Under the pieces are notes generated by a model, which saw only the letters and a program-made list of their open reading frames with translations, ran no database searches and had not been told where the DNA came from. Made by a program: the position numbers and the translations under genes. From Intestinibacter sp. (lineage in GTDB: Bacteria > Bacillota > Clostridia > Peptostreptococcales > Peptostreptococcaceae), in the NCBI RefSeq assembly GCF_022780145.1, contig NZ_JALEXO010000268.1, positions 1 through 7,984 of the forward strand: DNA of 7,984 nt, given 5' to 3'. Position 1 is the stretch's first letter. Each line of letters opens with the position of its first letter. Shown piece by piece: positions 1-6,133 of the stretch.

Positions 1-18
1 TTTCGATAAAAAATAGTA

Positions 19-24
19 TATAAT
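19..24 (+). promoter_or_regulatory. candidate -10 element of the CPBP protease gene
   Basis: A perfect TATAAT lies about 20 bases before the start codon, which would place transcription start near position 31 and leave a leader of only about 14 nt that is mostly ribosome binding site. The matching -35 hexamer would fall at or before the left edge of the window, so it cannot be checked. In sequence this AT-rich a TATAAT can occur by chance. Confidence 0.4.
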
Positions 25-44
25 TATTAAAAAGAGAGGAAGTG

Positions 45-1013
45 ATGATTATTAATACTTTATATTATGCAATATTGAGATTGGCAGTAATTTTCTTAAT
101 AATAATCGGTATATTTGTATTTGTTACATTATCAATTGTTATTTTTGCAAAGAAATTTAATTGTGAAGAAAAATTATTTAATGACAGGGTGTTTTCTTTT
201 TTAGGAAAGCGCAAAGATTTCAAGGAAAATATAAAACCAAGTATAACAGACGGAGCACTGATTTATACAATATCCTTGATATGTCTTTTATTTATAGGAA
301 GCTTTCTGCAGTTATTTTGGGAGACAGCAGGTCTTGTAGCAACTGAGGTTATGATCCTTTTGATACCTTTGTTATACGCAATTTATATAAAGGCGGATAT
401 AAAAAATACATTTAGCTTAAAATTGCCGAAAATAAAGCATTTCTTAGGTGGATTTATAGTTTGGTTTGGAGGTTATTTTATAATAAATATAACTACTCAA
501 GTTTTACTAGCATTGTTTCCTGAGCAATCTAAGATATTAGAGGCGGTAAATAGCAGTGTTATGATGGATTCTCTGCTTGCGAGCTTAATCGTTGTGGCGT
601 TGATTCCAGCTTTTTGTGAGGAGATGTTATTTAGGGGATTTTTACTAGATTCGTTTAAGGGTGAAAGTAAAAAATCTAAAATATGGGCAATTGTAATAGT
701 AGGGGTTTTATTTGGTGTAATGCATTTGAACTTTATAAGAATAGTTCCTACTGCGATTCTTGGAATATTGTTTACTTACTGTGTAGTAGCGACGAAATCT
801 ATTTGGGTAAGTGTGTTTATGCACTTTTTAAATAACGGATTTTCTGTATGCGTAATGTATTTGACTAAATATTACGATATCCCTATAGATACTTCAGTGA
901 CTTATTCAATGCCCCCGATATCTTCTATATTAGTCACAGCTGGTATTGGAGTTTTATTTATATATCTTGGAAGCTTGTGTTTTAAAGATAAAAAAGAAAA
1001 AAATAGTATTTGA
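45..1013 (+). CDS. CPBP-family intramembrane glutamic protease (ABI/Rce1-like)
   Basis: Polytopic membrane protein of 322 residues with about eight hydrophobic segments (roughly residues 8-34, 70-116, 132-157, 176-190, 212-250, 253-275 and 291-313, several of them double). The CPBP/Abi signature is complete: a Glu-Glu pair followed by Arg in EEMLFR (residues 192-197), an F-x-x-x-H motif (FGVMH, 223-227) and an H-x-x-N motif (HFLNN, 260-264). These residues form the membrane-embedded active site in the Rce1 family. Bacterial members are linked to peptide processing, bacteriocin immunity or membrane homeostasis, but nothing next to this copy indicates a substrate. I chose ATG at 45 because AGAGAGGA (33-40) is too close to the in-frame GTG at 42; GTG would add one residue. 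The gene ends in tandem in-frame stops (TGA then TAG, 1011-1016) and runs into a shared terminator with convergent rqcH. Family assignment is firm; biological role unknown. Confidence 0.9.
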   Translation: MIINTLYYAILRLAVIFLIIIGIFVFVTLSIVIFAKKFNCEEKLFNDRVFSFLGKRKDFKENIKPSITDGALIYTISLICLLFIGSFLQLFWETAGLVATEVMILLIPLLYAIYIKADIKNTFSLKLPKIKHFLGGFIVWFGGYFIINITTQVLLALFPEQSKILEAVNSSVMMDSLLASLIVVALIPAFCEEMLFRGFLLDSFKGESKKSKIWAIVIVGVLFGVMHLNFIRIVPTAILGILFTYCVVATKSIWVSVFMHFLNNGFSVCVMYLTKYYDIPIDTSVTYSMPPISSILVTAGIGVLFIYLGSLCFKDKKEKNSI

Positions 1014-1017
1014 TAGA

Positions 1018-1066
1018 AAAAAGGAAATGTGAATTTATAGTAAGATATAAATCGCATTTCCTTTTT
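1018..1066. terminator. bidirectional terminator hairpin between convergent genes
   Basis: Positions 1018-1031 pair with 1053-1066 (14 bp including one G-T pair; core GGAAATG/CATTTCC). After a single bulged A at 1032, the stem continues with ATTTATA (1033-1039) against TATAAAT (1046-1052), leaving a 6-nt loop (1040-1045). One flank is an A-run and the other a T-run (1062-1066), so either strand gives a stem with a U-tract. It fills the 62-bp gap between two convergent genes and does not enter the rqcH stop codon at 1076-1078. Confidence 0.9.
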
Positions 1067-1075
1067 AACTTTTAT

Positions 1076-2848
1076 CTAATTTTCTTTTAATTTAGAGACA
1101 ACTTCTTCCTGTGGTGTTACATAAATTGTGTTGTTAGTCTCGTAAATCACCATACCAGGTTTTGAGCCGCTTGGTTTTTTTACGTGTTTTTTGATAGTGT
1201 AGTCAACTGGTACTTGTGAAGACATACGTCCCTTGCTGAAGTATGCAGCCAGCATTGCTCCTTCAAGTAGAGTGTTGTCTGGGACTTCACGTCCGGCGCA
1301 TTTTATGATTACGTGAGAGCCTGGGATGTTTTTAGTATGCATCCATATATCTTCGGGATCGGCGATTCTCAAAGTAAGGTAGTCGTTTTGCTTGTTGTTT
1401 TTGCCGACTAAAATAGTAAATCCATCAGATGAAATGAATTTATTAGGCTTTGTAGTTAAATCCATTTCCTTTTTAGGTTTAAATCTACGTGGTGCTCTTG
1501 CATAACCTAATTTTATTAGCTCTTCCTTGATATCCTCTAGGTCTTCTAGGTTTTCGCAGTTTTCTATGCTCAAAAGTACGTTTTCTAGATATTCTATTTC
1601 ATCCTTGCTTATAGCCATTTGCTCAGTAAGTTCTTTTTTTGCAGTTTTTAATTTGTTGTACTTTTTAAAGTACTTTTGGCTGTTTTCTGAAGGAGTAAGG
1701 TTTTCGTTTAATTCTATAGTCATCTTAGCACAGTTTTCGTCGTAGAAATTGTCTACCTCGATGCTCTTCATTCCCTTTTGTATCATATAGATATATGCAG
1801 TTAAAAGCTCGCCCTTTACCTTGTATATATCTGCATTTTCAGCCTGTGAAAGTTCTTTCTTTTGTTTCTTTTGTTTATTGTAAAGTCTGTCTAATTTTAT
1901 AGAAATGCTCTTTCTAAGGTCGTATGTTCTTTGATGAACTCTATCCTTAAAGTCCTTAGTTATGTAGTAGTCTTCTACAATTTTAGAAATACTTTCATCG
2001 TATATAAATTTATATCCTTCAAACAAGGTCAAGTCTATTGAACTGAAATCCACGACCTTATCTACTTTTTCATCGATTACTATGCAAGGCTTAAACTCCT
2101 CGTTTTTTACCTTAGTAAATATATCTGAGAAAACTCTATATAAAAGCGATAAATCATCTCTAGATAGATCCTCGCCTTTAGATTTTGCATCTATATTTGC
2201 TCTAAAGCAGATTTCCTTCGCTACAGTAGGACTTATTCCTAAAAACTTGTTGTATATAGCTTTGAAAATAGGTCCGTCGAAATCTCTTAAGGTGTTTATA
2301 AATGATTTAAGAGAAGTTCCCTTTATAGGATTTATTTTATCCTGTGCTGGAGGAAGAGAGTAAGTCATAGCAGGCAAGATTTGACGCGCTCTACTTATGC
2401 TAGGTGGAACTCTCTTTATAGAATCTATTATGCTAGAATCCTCATCATGAGTTAAAATTATATTGCTATGTCTTCCCATTATCTCCACGTATATATTTTT
2501 TGTGCTTTTATCTCTAAGCTCATCTAGAGATTCCACACTTATTTTTATAATTCTTTCAAATCCAACTTGAGTGATATCTGTGATTATACCTCCTTGAAGG
2601 TGTTTTCTAAGCAACATACAAAACATAGGTGCCTTTAGAGGATTTTCCTTGTTGTATTTATTTGCTATATAGACTCTAGGATTTGATGAGCTAGAGCTTA
2701 AGACAACTTTGAAATTTTCTCTATTGTTTCTAACATAAAGAAGTATTTCATCGTTTTCTGGTTGGTGAACTCTATCTATTTTACCACCGACTAGCTTTGA
2801 TTTTAATTCGCTCGCTAGAGAGTGTACAACTAAACCGTCTAATGCCAT
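1076..2848 (-). CDS. rqcH: RqcH, NFACT-family ribosome quality control factor (also known as FbpA/Fbp68-type fibronectin-binding protein)
   Basis: 590 residues, normal length for bacterial RqcH. It binds the 50S subunit carrying a stalled nascent chain and recruits tRNA-Ala to build C-terminal alanine tails that mark the chain for proteolysis. Homologues were first described as fibronectin-binding proteins. Visible parts: an NFACT-N domain beginning MALDGLVVHSLASEL; the conserved region QVGFERII (residues 95-102), which matches the place of the Asp-Arg pair needed for tRNA handling in Bacillus subtilis but reads Glu98-Arg99 here; a helix-hairpin-helix-like stretch near 195-215 (GISPTVAKEI); a charged coiled-coil region about 310-445; and the C-terminal NFACT-R/DUF814 domain about 468-565 with the signature D-P-E-D-I-W-M-H and GSHVII (498-515). 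ATG at 2848 is preceded by AAAGGAG (2855-2861) with a 6-nt spacer. It stands alone on the minus strand, with its own upstream region and the shared terminator. Secretion is not indicated: there is no signal peptide. Confidence 0.96.
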   Translation of the reverse strand: MALDGLVVHSLASELKSKLVGGKIDRVHQPENDEILLYVRNNRENFKVVLSSSSSNPRVYIANKYNKENPLKAPMFCMLLRKHLQGGIITDITQVGFERIIKISVESLDELRDKSTKNIYVEIMGRHSNIILTHDEDSSIIDSIKRVPPSISRARQILPAMTYSLPPAQDKINPIKGTSLKSFINTLRDFDGPIFKAIYNKFLGISPTVAKEICFRANIDAKSKGEDLSRDDLSLLYRVFSDIFTKVKNEEFKPCIVIDEKVDKVVDFSSIDLTLFEGYKFIYDESISKIVEDYYITKDFKDRVHQRTYDLRKSISIKLDRLYNKQKKQKKELSQAENADIYKVKGELLTAYIYMIQKGMKSIEVDNFYDENCAKMTIELNENLTPSENSQKYFKKYNKLKTAKKELTEQMAISKDEIEYLENVLLSIENCENLEDLEDIKEELIKLGYARAPRRFKPKKEMDLTTKPNKFISSDGFTILVGKNNKQNDYLTLRIADPEDIWMHTKNIPGSHVIIKCAGREVPDNTLLEGAMLAAYFSKGRMSSQVPVDYTIKKHVKKPSGSKPGMVIYETNNTIYVTPQEEVVSKLKEN

Positions 2849-2941
2849 AATTTGCTCCTTTCTTTAATAGATAATATATATTTGTATTTAAATTCATTTA
2901 TCTAAATTAGTATTTGATTTTATCTTATTATTTACATAATA

Positions 2942-2970
2942 ATTATATACATATGCTTTGATATTTGCTA
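2942..2970 (-). promoter_or_regulatory. candidate rqcH promoter
   Basis: On the minus strand a perfect TATAAT (plus-strand 2942-2947) is preceded 17 nt upstream by TAGCAA, a poor (3 of 6) -35 match. Transcription would start near 2935, giving a leader of about 87 nt. Other AT-rich -10-like sequences lie nearer the gene (around 2870-2880), so this assignment is tentative. Confidence 0.3.
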
Positions 2971-2977
2971 GAGTTGT

Positions 2978-3006
2978 TTTACTTATTTATTTAAATAAGA
3001 TACAAT
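2978..3006 (+). promoter_or_regulatory. candidate sigma-A-type promoter of the nitroreductase operon
   Basis: TTTACT (2978-2983, 4 of 6 to TTGACA) and TACAAT (3001-3006, 5 of 6 to TATAAT) are separated by 17 nt, the optimal spacing. The start site would be near 3013, about 32 nt before the ATG. The spacer contains the inverted repeat listed separately, so the promoter could be controlled by a bound regulator. Confidence 0.45.
2982..2999. repeat. inverted repeat inside promoter spacer, possible operator
   Basis: CTTATTT (2982-2988) and AAATAAG (2993-2999) are exact inverted copies separated by 4 nt; a shorter continuous palindrome, TTATTTAAATAA, is nested at 2987-2998. The element sits between the candidate -35 and -10 hexamers of the nitroreductase operon, where a repressor would block polymerase. 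It contains almost only A and T, so a chance palindrome is a real possibility, and it does not match a regulator consensus I can name with confidence. Confidence 0.3.
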
Positions 3007-3044
3007 AAATATATCTAAATTTATGAGAAAGGGGAGTTAGTTTT

Positions 3045-3863
3045 ATGGTTAAAATAGATGGCAGTAAATGTATAGTCTGTGAAAGCTGTATATACGATTG
3101 TTTTTTTAAAGCTTTATCAAATGAAGATAATAAAATTATTGTAGATGAGAATAAATGTAGAAATTGTGGACACTGCATAGCTATTTGCCCTCAAAATGCT
3201 GTAGAGTGTGTTGATTTAGATATGAATGAAGTTAAGGAATATAATAAAGAAGAATTTTATATTGAAGACGAAAAAATTTTAAATTTCATTAAATTTAGAA
3301 GATCTACAAGAAGATTTAAGGATGAAAAAATAAAAAGACAAGAAATCGAAAAAATAATAGAAGCAGGCCGTTTTACTCCGACTGGTGGAAATTCGCAGGG
3401 AGTATCTTATATAGTAGTAGAAGATAAGCTCAAAGAAATCACTAAATTAGGTCTTGAGACTTTAAATAATTTAGGTGAAGATATATTAAGTAGAGAAATT
3501 ATAGATGAAAATTTAAGCCGTTATGCGAATAACTGGACAACTGGATACAAGAAGTATTTAGAAAATCCGGATGATGATACATATTTATTTTTCAACTCAA
3601 AGACTATTGTTCTTTTAGTATCTAATTCAGCAGTAGATGCTGGTTTAGCTGCTTCAAATATGGAGCTTATGGCAAATGCAATGGGTGTAGGGGTTTGCTT
3701 TAGTGGATATTTTGTGAGAGCAGTCAATTCAAATAAAGAGATAAGAGATGTTTTAGGGCTAGAAGAAGGTCAAAAAGCTCAGGTGTGCATGATAATGGGT
3801 TATCCAGAGATAGAGTACTTTAGAACTGTGCCTAGAAATAAAGCAAAAATAAGATTTATTTAG
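3045..3863 (+). CDS. ferredoxin-nitroreductase fusion: two [4Fe-4S] clusters plus FMN-dependent nitroreductase domain
   Basis: 272 residues. The N-terminal 60 residues form a bacterial 2x[4Fe-4S] ferredoxin domain: C9-x2-C12-x2-C15-x3-C19, then C38-x2-C41-x2-C44-x3-C48-Pro. The first cluster lacks the usual proline after its last cysteine (Phe20 instead). Residues about 80-272 form a nitroreductase domain with FMN-contact motifs RRSTRRF (85-91), PTGGNSQG (112-119) and GVGVCFSGYF (214-223), and the typical C-terminal G-Y-P-E (252-255) followed by an Arg-x-x-x-Arg spacing near 260-264. Such proteins are cytosolic flavoenzymes of anaerobes that pass electrons from ferredoxin-type carriers to FMN and on to an organic or nitro-type acceptor; the true substrate cannot be told from sequence. 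ATG at 3045 follows GGGGAG (3031-3036) with an 8-nt gap. It is first in a probable three-gene operon; the next gene's ribosome binding site overlaps this stop codon. Confidence 0.93.
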   Translation: MVKIDGSKCIVCESCIYDCFFKALSNEDNKIIVDENKCRNCGHCIAICPQNAVECVDLDMNEVKEYNKEEFYIEDEKILNFIKFRRSTRRFKDEKIKRQEIEKIIEAGRFTPTGGNSQGVSYIVVEDKLKEITKLGLETLNNLGEDILSREIIDENLSRYANNWTTGYKKYLENPDDDTYLFFNSKTIVLLVSNSAVDAGLAASNMELMANAMGVGVCFSGYFVRAVNSNKEIRDVLGLEEGQKAQVCMIMGYPEIEYFRTVPRNKAKIRFI

Positions 3864-3872
3864 GAGGAAGAA

Positions 3873-4118
3873 ATGGATAAGAAACAAAAGAATTATACGA
3901 ATTTATCAATTGCAGGTGTATTATTTTTAATGACAGGCTATGTATTAGACAAAATTATAAAAATAGATAATACTACAATAGCTTTAGCATGCTATATGCT
4001 TTCAATAATATGCTTGCTTATATCTATACTTAAGATGAATAAGCTTAAAAAAGAAGAAAAAGAAGCAGAAGCTAAGAAAAATGATAAAAAATCAAATAAT
4101 AAAAAACAAAAGAAATAA
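3873..4118 (+). CDS. small two-helix membrane protein with lysine-rich tail, function unknown
   Basis: 81 residues; I do not recognise the family. Residues about 10-29 and 34-55 are hydrophobic and long enough to span the membrane, forming a hairpin with a short loop (KIDN). The tail, residues 55-81, is almost wholly Lys, Glu, Asn and Asp with many lysines, so by the positive-inside rule both termini should face the cytoplasm. Its reality as a gene rests on a perfect AGGAGG (3862-3867) that overlaps the nitroreductase TAG stop, with a 5-nt spacer to ATG, which suggests translational coupling to the nitroreductase. There is no signal peptide cleavage site or enzyme motif. It lies between a redox flavoprotein and a membrane metalloprotease; being a partner or substrate of either is only inference. 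Confidence 0.75.
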   Translation: MDKKQKNYTNLSIAGVLFLMTGYVLDKIIKIDNTTIALACYMLSIICLLISILKMNKLKKEEKEAEAKKNDKKSNNKKQKK

Positions 4119-4149
4119 ATATGTTTACTATTATAAATAATTTATTTTT
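4111..4149 (+). terminator. weak A/T-only hairpin after the small membrane protein gene
   Basis: AAATAAAT (4113-4120) pairs exactly with ATTTATTT (4140-4147), extendable by one G-T and one A-T pair, with a 19-nt loop and a short T-run at the 3' arm. The stem has no G-C pair apart from the G-T wobble, so it would be a weak or leaky terminator or a chance structure. Read-through into the M50 gene is likely because no convincing promoter follows it. Confidence 0.25.
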
Positions 4150-4178
4150 ACGAGGATGTATGTTTAGGAGTGAATTTT

Positions 4179-5234
4179 ATGAAAAAGGGTGAAAAAATAT
4201 CGATAGCAGTGGGTATTTTATTGGGATTAGTCATTGTAGGAATATTTATAGCGCTTGATATAAAACCAATAGAGATGATTATATTTGGATTATCTATAGT
4301 TATATCGCTGTTTTTTATAATTAATATACATGAGTTTGGTCACTATGTATTTGGAAAAATGGCTGGCTATAAATTAATTTCATTTAGAATAGGTCCTCTA
4401 TGCTTTACTATGGAAAATGAAAAGTTTAAATTTATGATATTAAAGCCAAAGGATTATGGTGGACTCTGTGCTATGATACCTCCTGAAGAAGAAATCAAAC
4501 AATATAGACATACGATTTACTATATGGGTGGAATTTTATTTAATTTGATAAGTGCGCTTATAGGTATTTTAATATCTTTTTATACAGATGGATATATACA
4601 ATTATTTTTTATAGTTTTTTCACTTATATCGTTTTTTACAGGAATTTTAAATGCGCTTCCGATTATGAGTGGAAATAATCCAAGCGATGGAATGATAGTT
4701 TGGAGTATTATATTGAAAAAGCCATTTGCAAATGACTTGTTGAAGTTAAATAGGCTTTCATCACAATTATCTCACGGTGTTAGACCAAAGGATATCGAGA
4801 TTGAATTTGATTTAGATGGAGATATTAATTTTACACAGACATATTTTTTATTTTATAGCTATTTCAAGGCTCTAGATTCTAAAAATTACTCAAAAGCTGA
4901 TTATTATATAGATTTGTTGGAAAAAAATATAGATAAGATATCAGAGGTTATGCTGCCGGGGATATATTACGAAATTTGCTTTAATTACTCTATAAAAGAG
5001 GACAAAGTAAACGCCGAAAAAAATTATCTAAATGCTGGAGAGATACTTCAAAAGGATAGAGATTTAAATGGTCTTAGAGTAAAATCTTACTACGAATACT
5101 ATATAAATAAAAATACTCAAAAATCACTTGCATACGCAAATGAAGCACTTAAAGTGGCTGATAAATTCCCTCTAAAGGGACAGGCAATTATGGAAAAGGA
5201 ATTGGTAATAGAATTAATCGATAAAATTTCCTAA
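4179..5234 (+). CDS. M50-family (site-2 protease type) membrane zinc metallopeptidase with helical C-terminal domain
   Basis: 351 residues. Hydrophobic segments lie at about 6-27, 33-50, 114-135 and 139-162. The zinc site is visible: HEFGH (residues 51-55; two His ligands and catalytic Glu52) at the end of the second segment, and an N-A-L-P...S-D-G motif (158-171, Asp170 as likely third ligand) after the fourth, the S2P arrangement. About 180-351 is soluble and helix-rich, with A-x(6)-Y/L spacing that resembles tetratricopeptide repeats (for example around 225-250 and 270-330); I see no PDZ domain of the RseP/SpoIVFB-accessory type. Family members cut substrates within the membrane, often in signalling. 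I chose ATG at 4179 because TAGGAG (4165-4170) is 8 nt upstream; an in-frame GTG at 4170 overlaps that site. It follows the small membrane protein by 60 nt and probably belongs to the same operon. The substrate is unknown. Confidence 0.88.
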   Translation: MKKGEKISIAVGILLGLVIVGIFIALDIKPIEMIIFGLSIVISLFFIINIHEFGHYVFGKMAGYKLISFRIGPLCFTMENEKFKFMILKPKDYGGLCAMIPPEEEIKQYRHTIYYMGGILFNLISALIGILISFYTDGYIQLFFIVFSLISFFTGILNALPIMSGNNPSDGMIVWSIILKKPFANDLLKLNRLSSQLSHGVRPKDIEIEFDLDGDINFTQTYFLFYSYFKALDSKNYSKADYYIDLLEKNIDKISEVMLPGIYYEICFNYSIKEDKVNAEKNYLNAGEILQKDRDLNGLRVKSYYEYYINKNTQKSLAYANEALKVADKFPLKGQAIMEKELVIELIDKIS

Positions 5235-5238
5235 ATAT

Positions 5239-5258
5239 TTATTTTTAAATAAAAATAA
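5239..5258. repeat. A/T palindrome upstream of dapF
   Basis: TTATTTTTA (5239-5247) and TAAAAATAA (5250-5258) are exact inverted copies separated by 2 nt, just after the M50 gene stop and directly before the dapF -10 element. It lacks a following T-run, so it is a poor terminator for the upstream gene. Its place over the -35/spacer region would suit an operator or an AT-rich promoter-activating element. Chance is possible in sequence made only of A and T. Confidence 0.3.
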
Positions 5259-5260
5259 GG

Positions 5261-5266
5261 TATAAT
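5261..5266 (+). promoter_or_regulatory. candidate -10 element for the dapF-yicC-gmk-rpoZ operon
   Basis: A perfect TATAAT ends 32 nt before the dapF ATG, predicting a start near 5273 and a leader of about 26 nt carrying the AAAGGGG ribosome binding site. The -35 region is weak: TTTATT at 5238-5243 (17-nt spacing) matches only 3 of 6. The upstream palindrome lies exactly in the spacer. Confidence 0.45.
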
Positions 5267-5298
5267 TAAGTGTTAGAAAAAATCAAAGGGGCGAAAAG

Positions 5299-6132
5299 AT
5301 GAAATTTTGGAAATTACATGGAATAGGAAATGACTTTGTAGCAATAGATGGAAGAGAAGACGGTATAGATCCAGATAATTACGGCGATTATGCTAAAAGA
5401 GCATGTCACAGAAAATTTTCTGTAGGGGCAGATGGTCTATTAGTCGTAAAAAATTCAGATGTTGCAGACGTTGAGATGGTTTATTATAATTCAGATGGTT
5501 CTCGCGCTGCTATGTGTGGAAATGGTCTTAGATGCTTCGTAAAATTTGTTTACGATAATAATATAGTTAAAAAAGATGAATTCGATGTGTACACATTAGA
5601 TGGAATTAAAAAAGTTAAATTAAACTTAAAAGACGGAGAAATTGAAACTGTAAGAGTAAATATGGGAAGTGGAAGCTTTTTAGCAAATGACGTGCCTGTA
5701 GATACTCAAGTAGAAAAATTTATAGAACAAAAGATAGACGTACTTGATAGAGAGTATACAGTTACATCAATGCTTATGGGAGTTCCACATACGGTTATAT
5801 TTGTAGATAAGTTAGATATAGAGGAAGTCCAAAAATACGGAGCTGCGATTGAAAGACACCCTGTATTTCCTCAAAAGACTAACGTAAACTTTGTACAAAT
5901 AGTTGACGACAATAACATATTAGTAAATACATTTGAAAGAGGCTGTGGATATACTTTTGGATGTGGAACAGGTATGACTGCATCAGTAGTGATAAGCAAC
6001 TATCTTGGAAAAGTAGGCAAAAGTGTAAATGTAACTTCTGAAGGTGGAAGCGTGAGAATAGATTTAGAGGATGGATTTGCATATATGACAGGTCCAGCTG
6101 TAAAAATATGTGAAGGAAACTTGGAGGTATAA
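5299..6132 (+). CDS. dapF: diaminopimelate epimerase (LL-DAP to meso-DAP)
   Basis: 277 residues, normal length. The enzyme is cytosolic and cofactor-independent, and interconverts LL- and meso-diaminopimelate using two cysteines as acid and base, supplying peptidoglycan and lysine synthesis. Both half-sites are present: Cys73 in AAMCGNGLRC and Cys222 in GCGTG, with the substrate-binding GNDF (10-13), N64-S-D-G-S (64-68), His164 in GVPHTVIFV and Glu213-Arg214-Gly215. The motif before Cys222 departs from the family norm (usually R-G-V/S-G-E-T-x-A/S-C-G-T-G): here it is R-G-C-G-Y-T-F-G-C-G-T-G, so Glu is replaced by Tyr218 and an additional cysteine (Cys216) appears. All residues known to be catalytic remain, so activity is expected, though substrate preference could be shifted. 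ATG at 5299 follows AAAGGGG (5285-5291). It leads an operon with yicC, gmk and rpoZ and is not beside other lysine-pathway genes. Confidence 0.95.
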   Translation: MKFWKLHGIGNDFVAIDGREDGIDPDNYGDYAKRACHRKFSVGADGLLVVKNSDVADVEMVYYNSDGSRAAMCGNGLRCFVKFVYDNNIVKKDEFDVYTLDGIKKVKLNLKDGEIETVRVNMGSGSFLANDVPVDTQVEKFIEQKIDVLDREYTVTSMLMGVPHTVIFVDKLDIEEVQKYGAAIERHPVFPQKTNVNFVQIVDDNNILVNTFERGCGYTFGCGTGMTASVVISNYLGKVGKSVNVTSEGGSVRIDLEDGFAYMTGPAVKICEGNLEV

Positions 6133-6133
6133 T

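Noticed and set aside
8..1009. 12-nt direct repeat AAAAAATAGTAT before and at the end of the CPBP gene (8-19 and 998-1009)
   Set aside because: It is low-complexity A-rich sequence and the second copy lies inside the coding region; there are no insertion or attachment-site hallmarks.
1527..2363. Two plus-strand open frames (72 and 93 codons) inside rqcH
   Set aside because: They lie antisense to a full-length, well-conserved gene, are rich in Ser/Phe as expected for antisense of Lys/Glu-rich coding sequence, and lack convincing ribosome binding sites.
2849..3044. Riboswitch or small RNA in the divergent intergenic region
   Set aside because: The region is nearly all A/T with no GC-containing stems or conserved aptamer motifs that I can recognise; only promoter-like elements and one dyad are visible.
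2987..3727. Minus-strand open frames over the nitroreductase gene and its promoter
   Set aside because: Antisense shadows of the ferredoxin-nitroreductase coding sequence with no recognisable domain.
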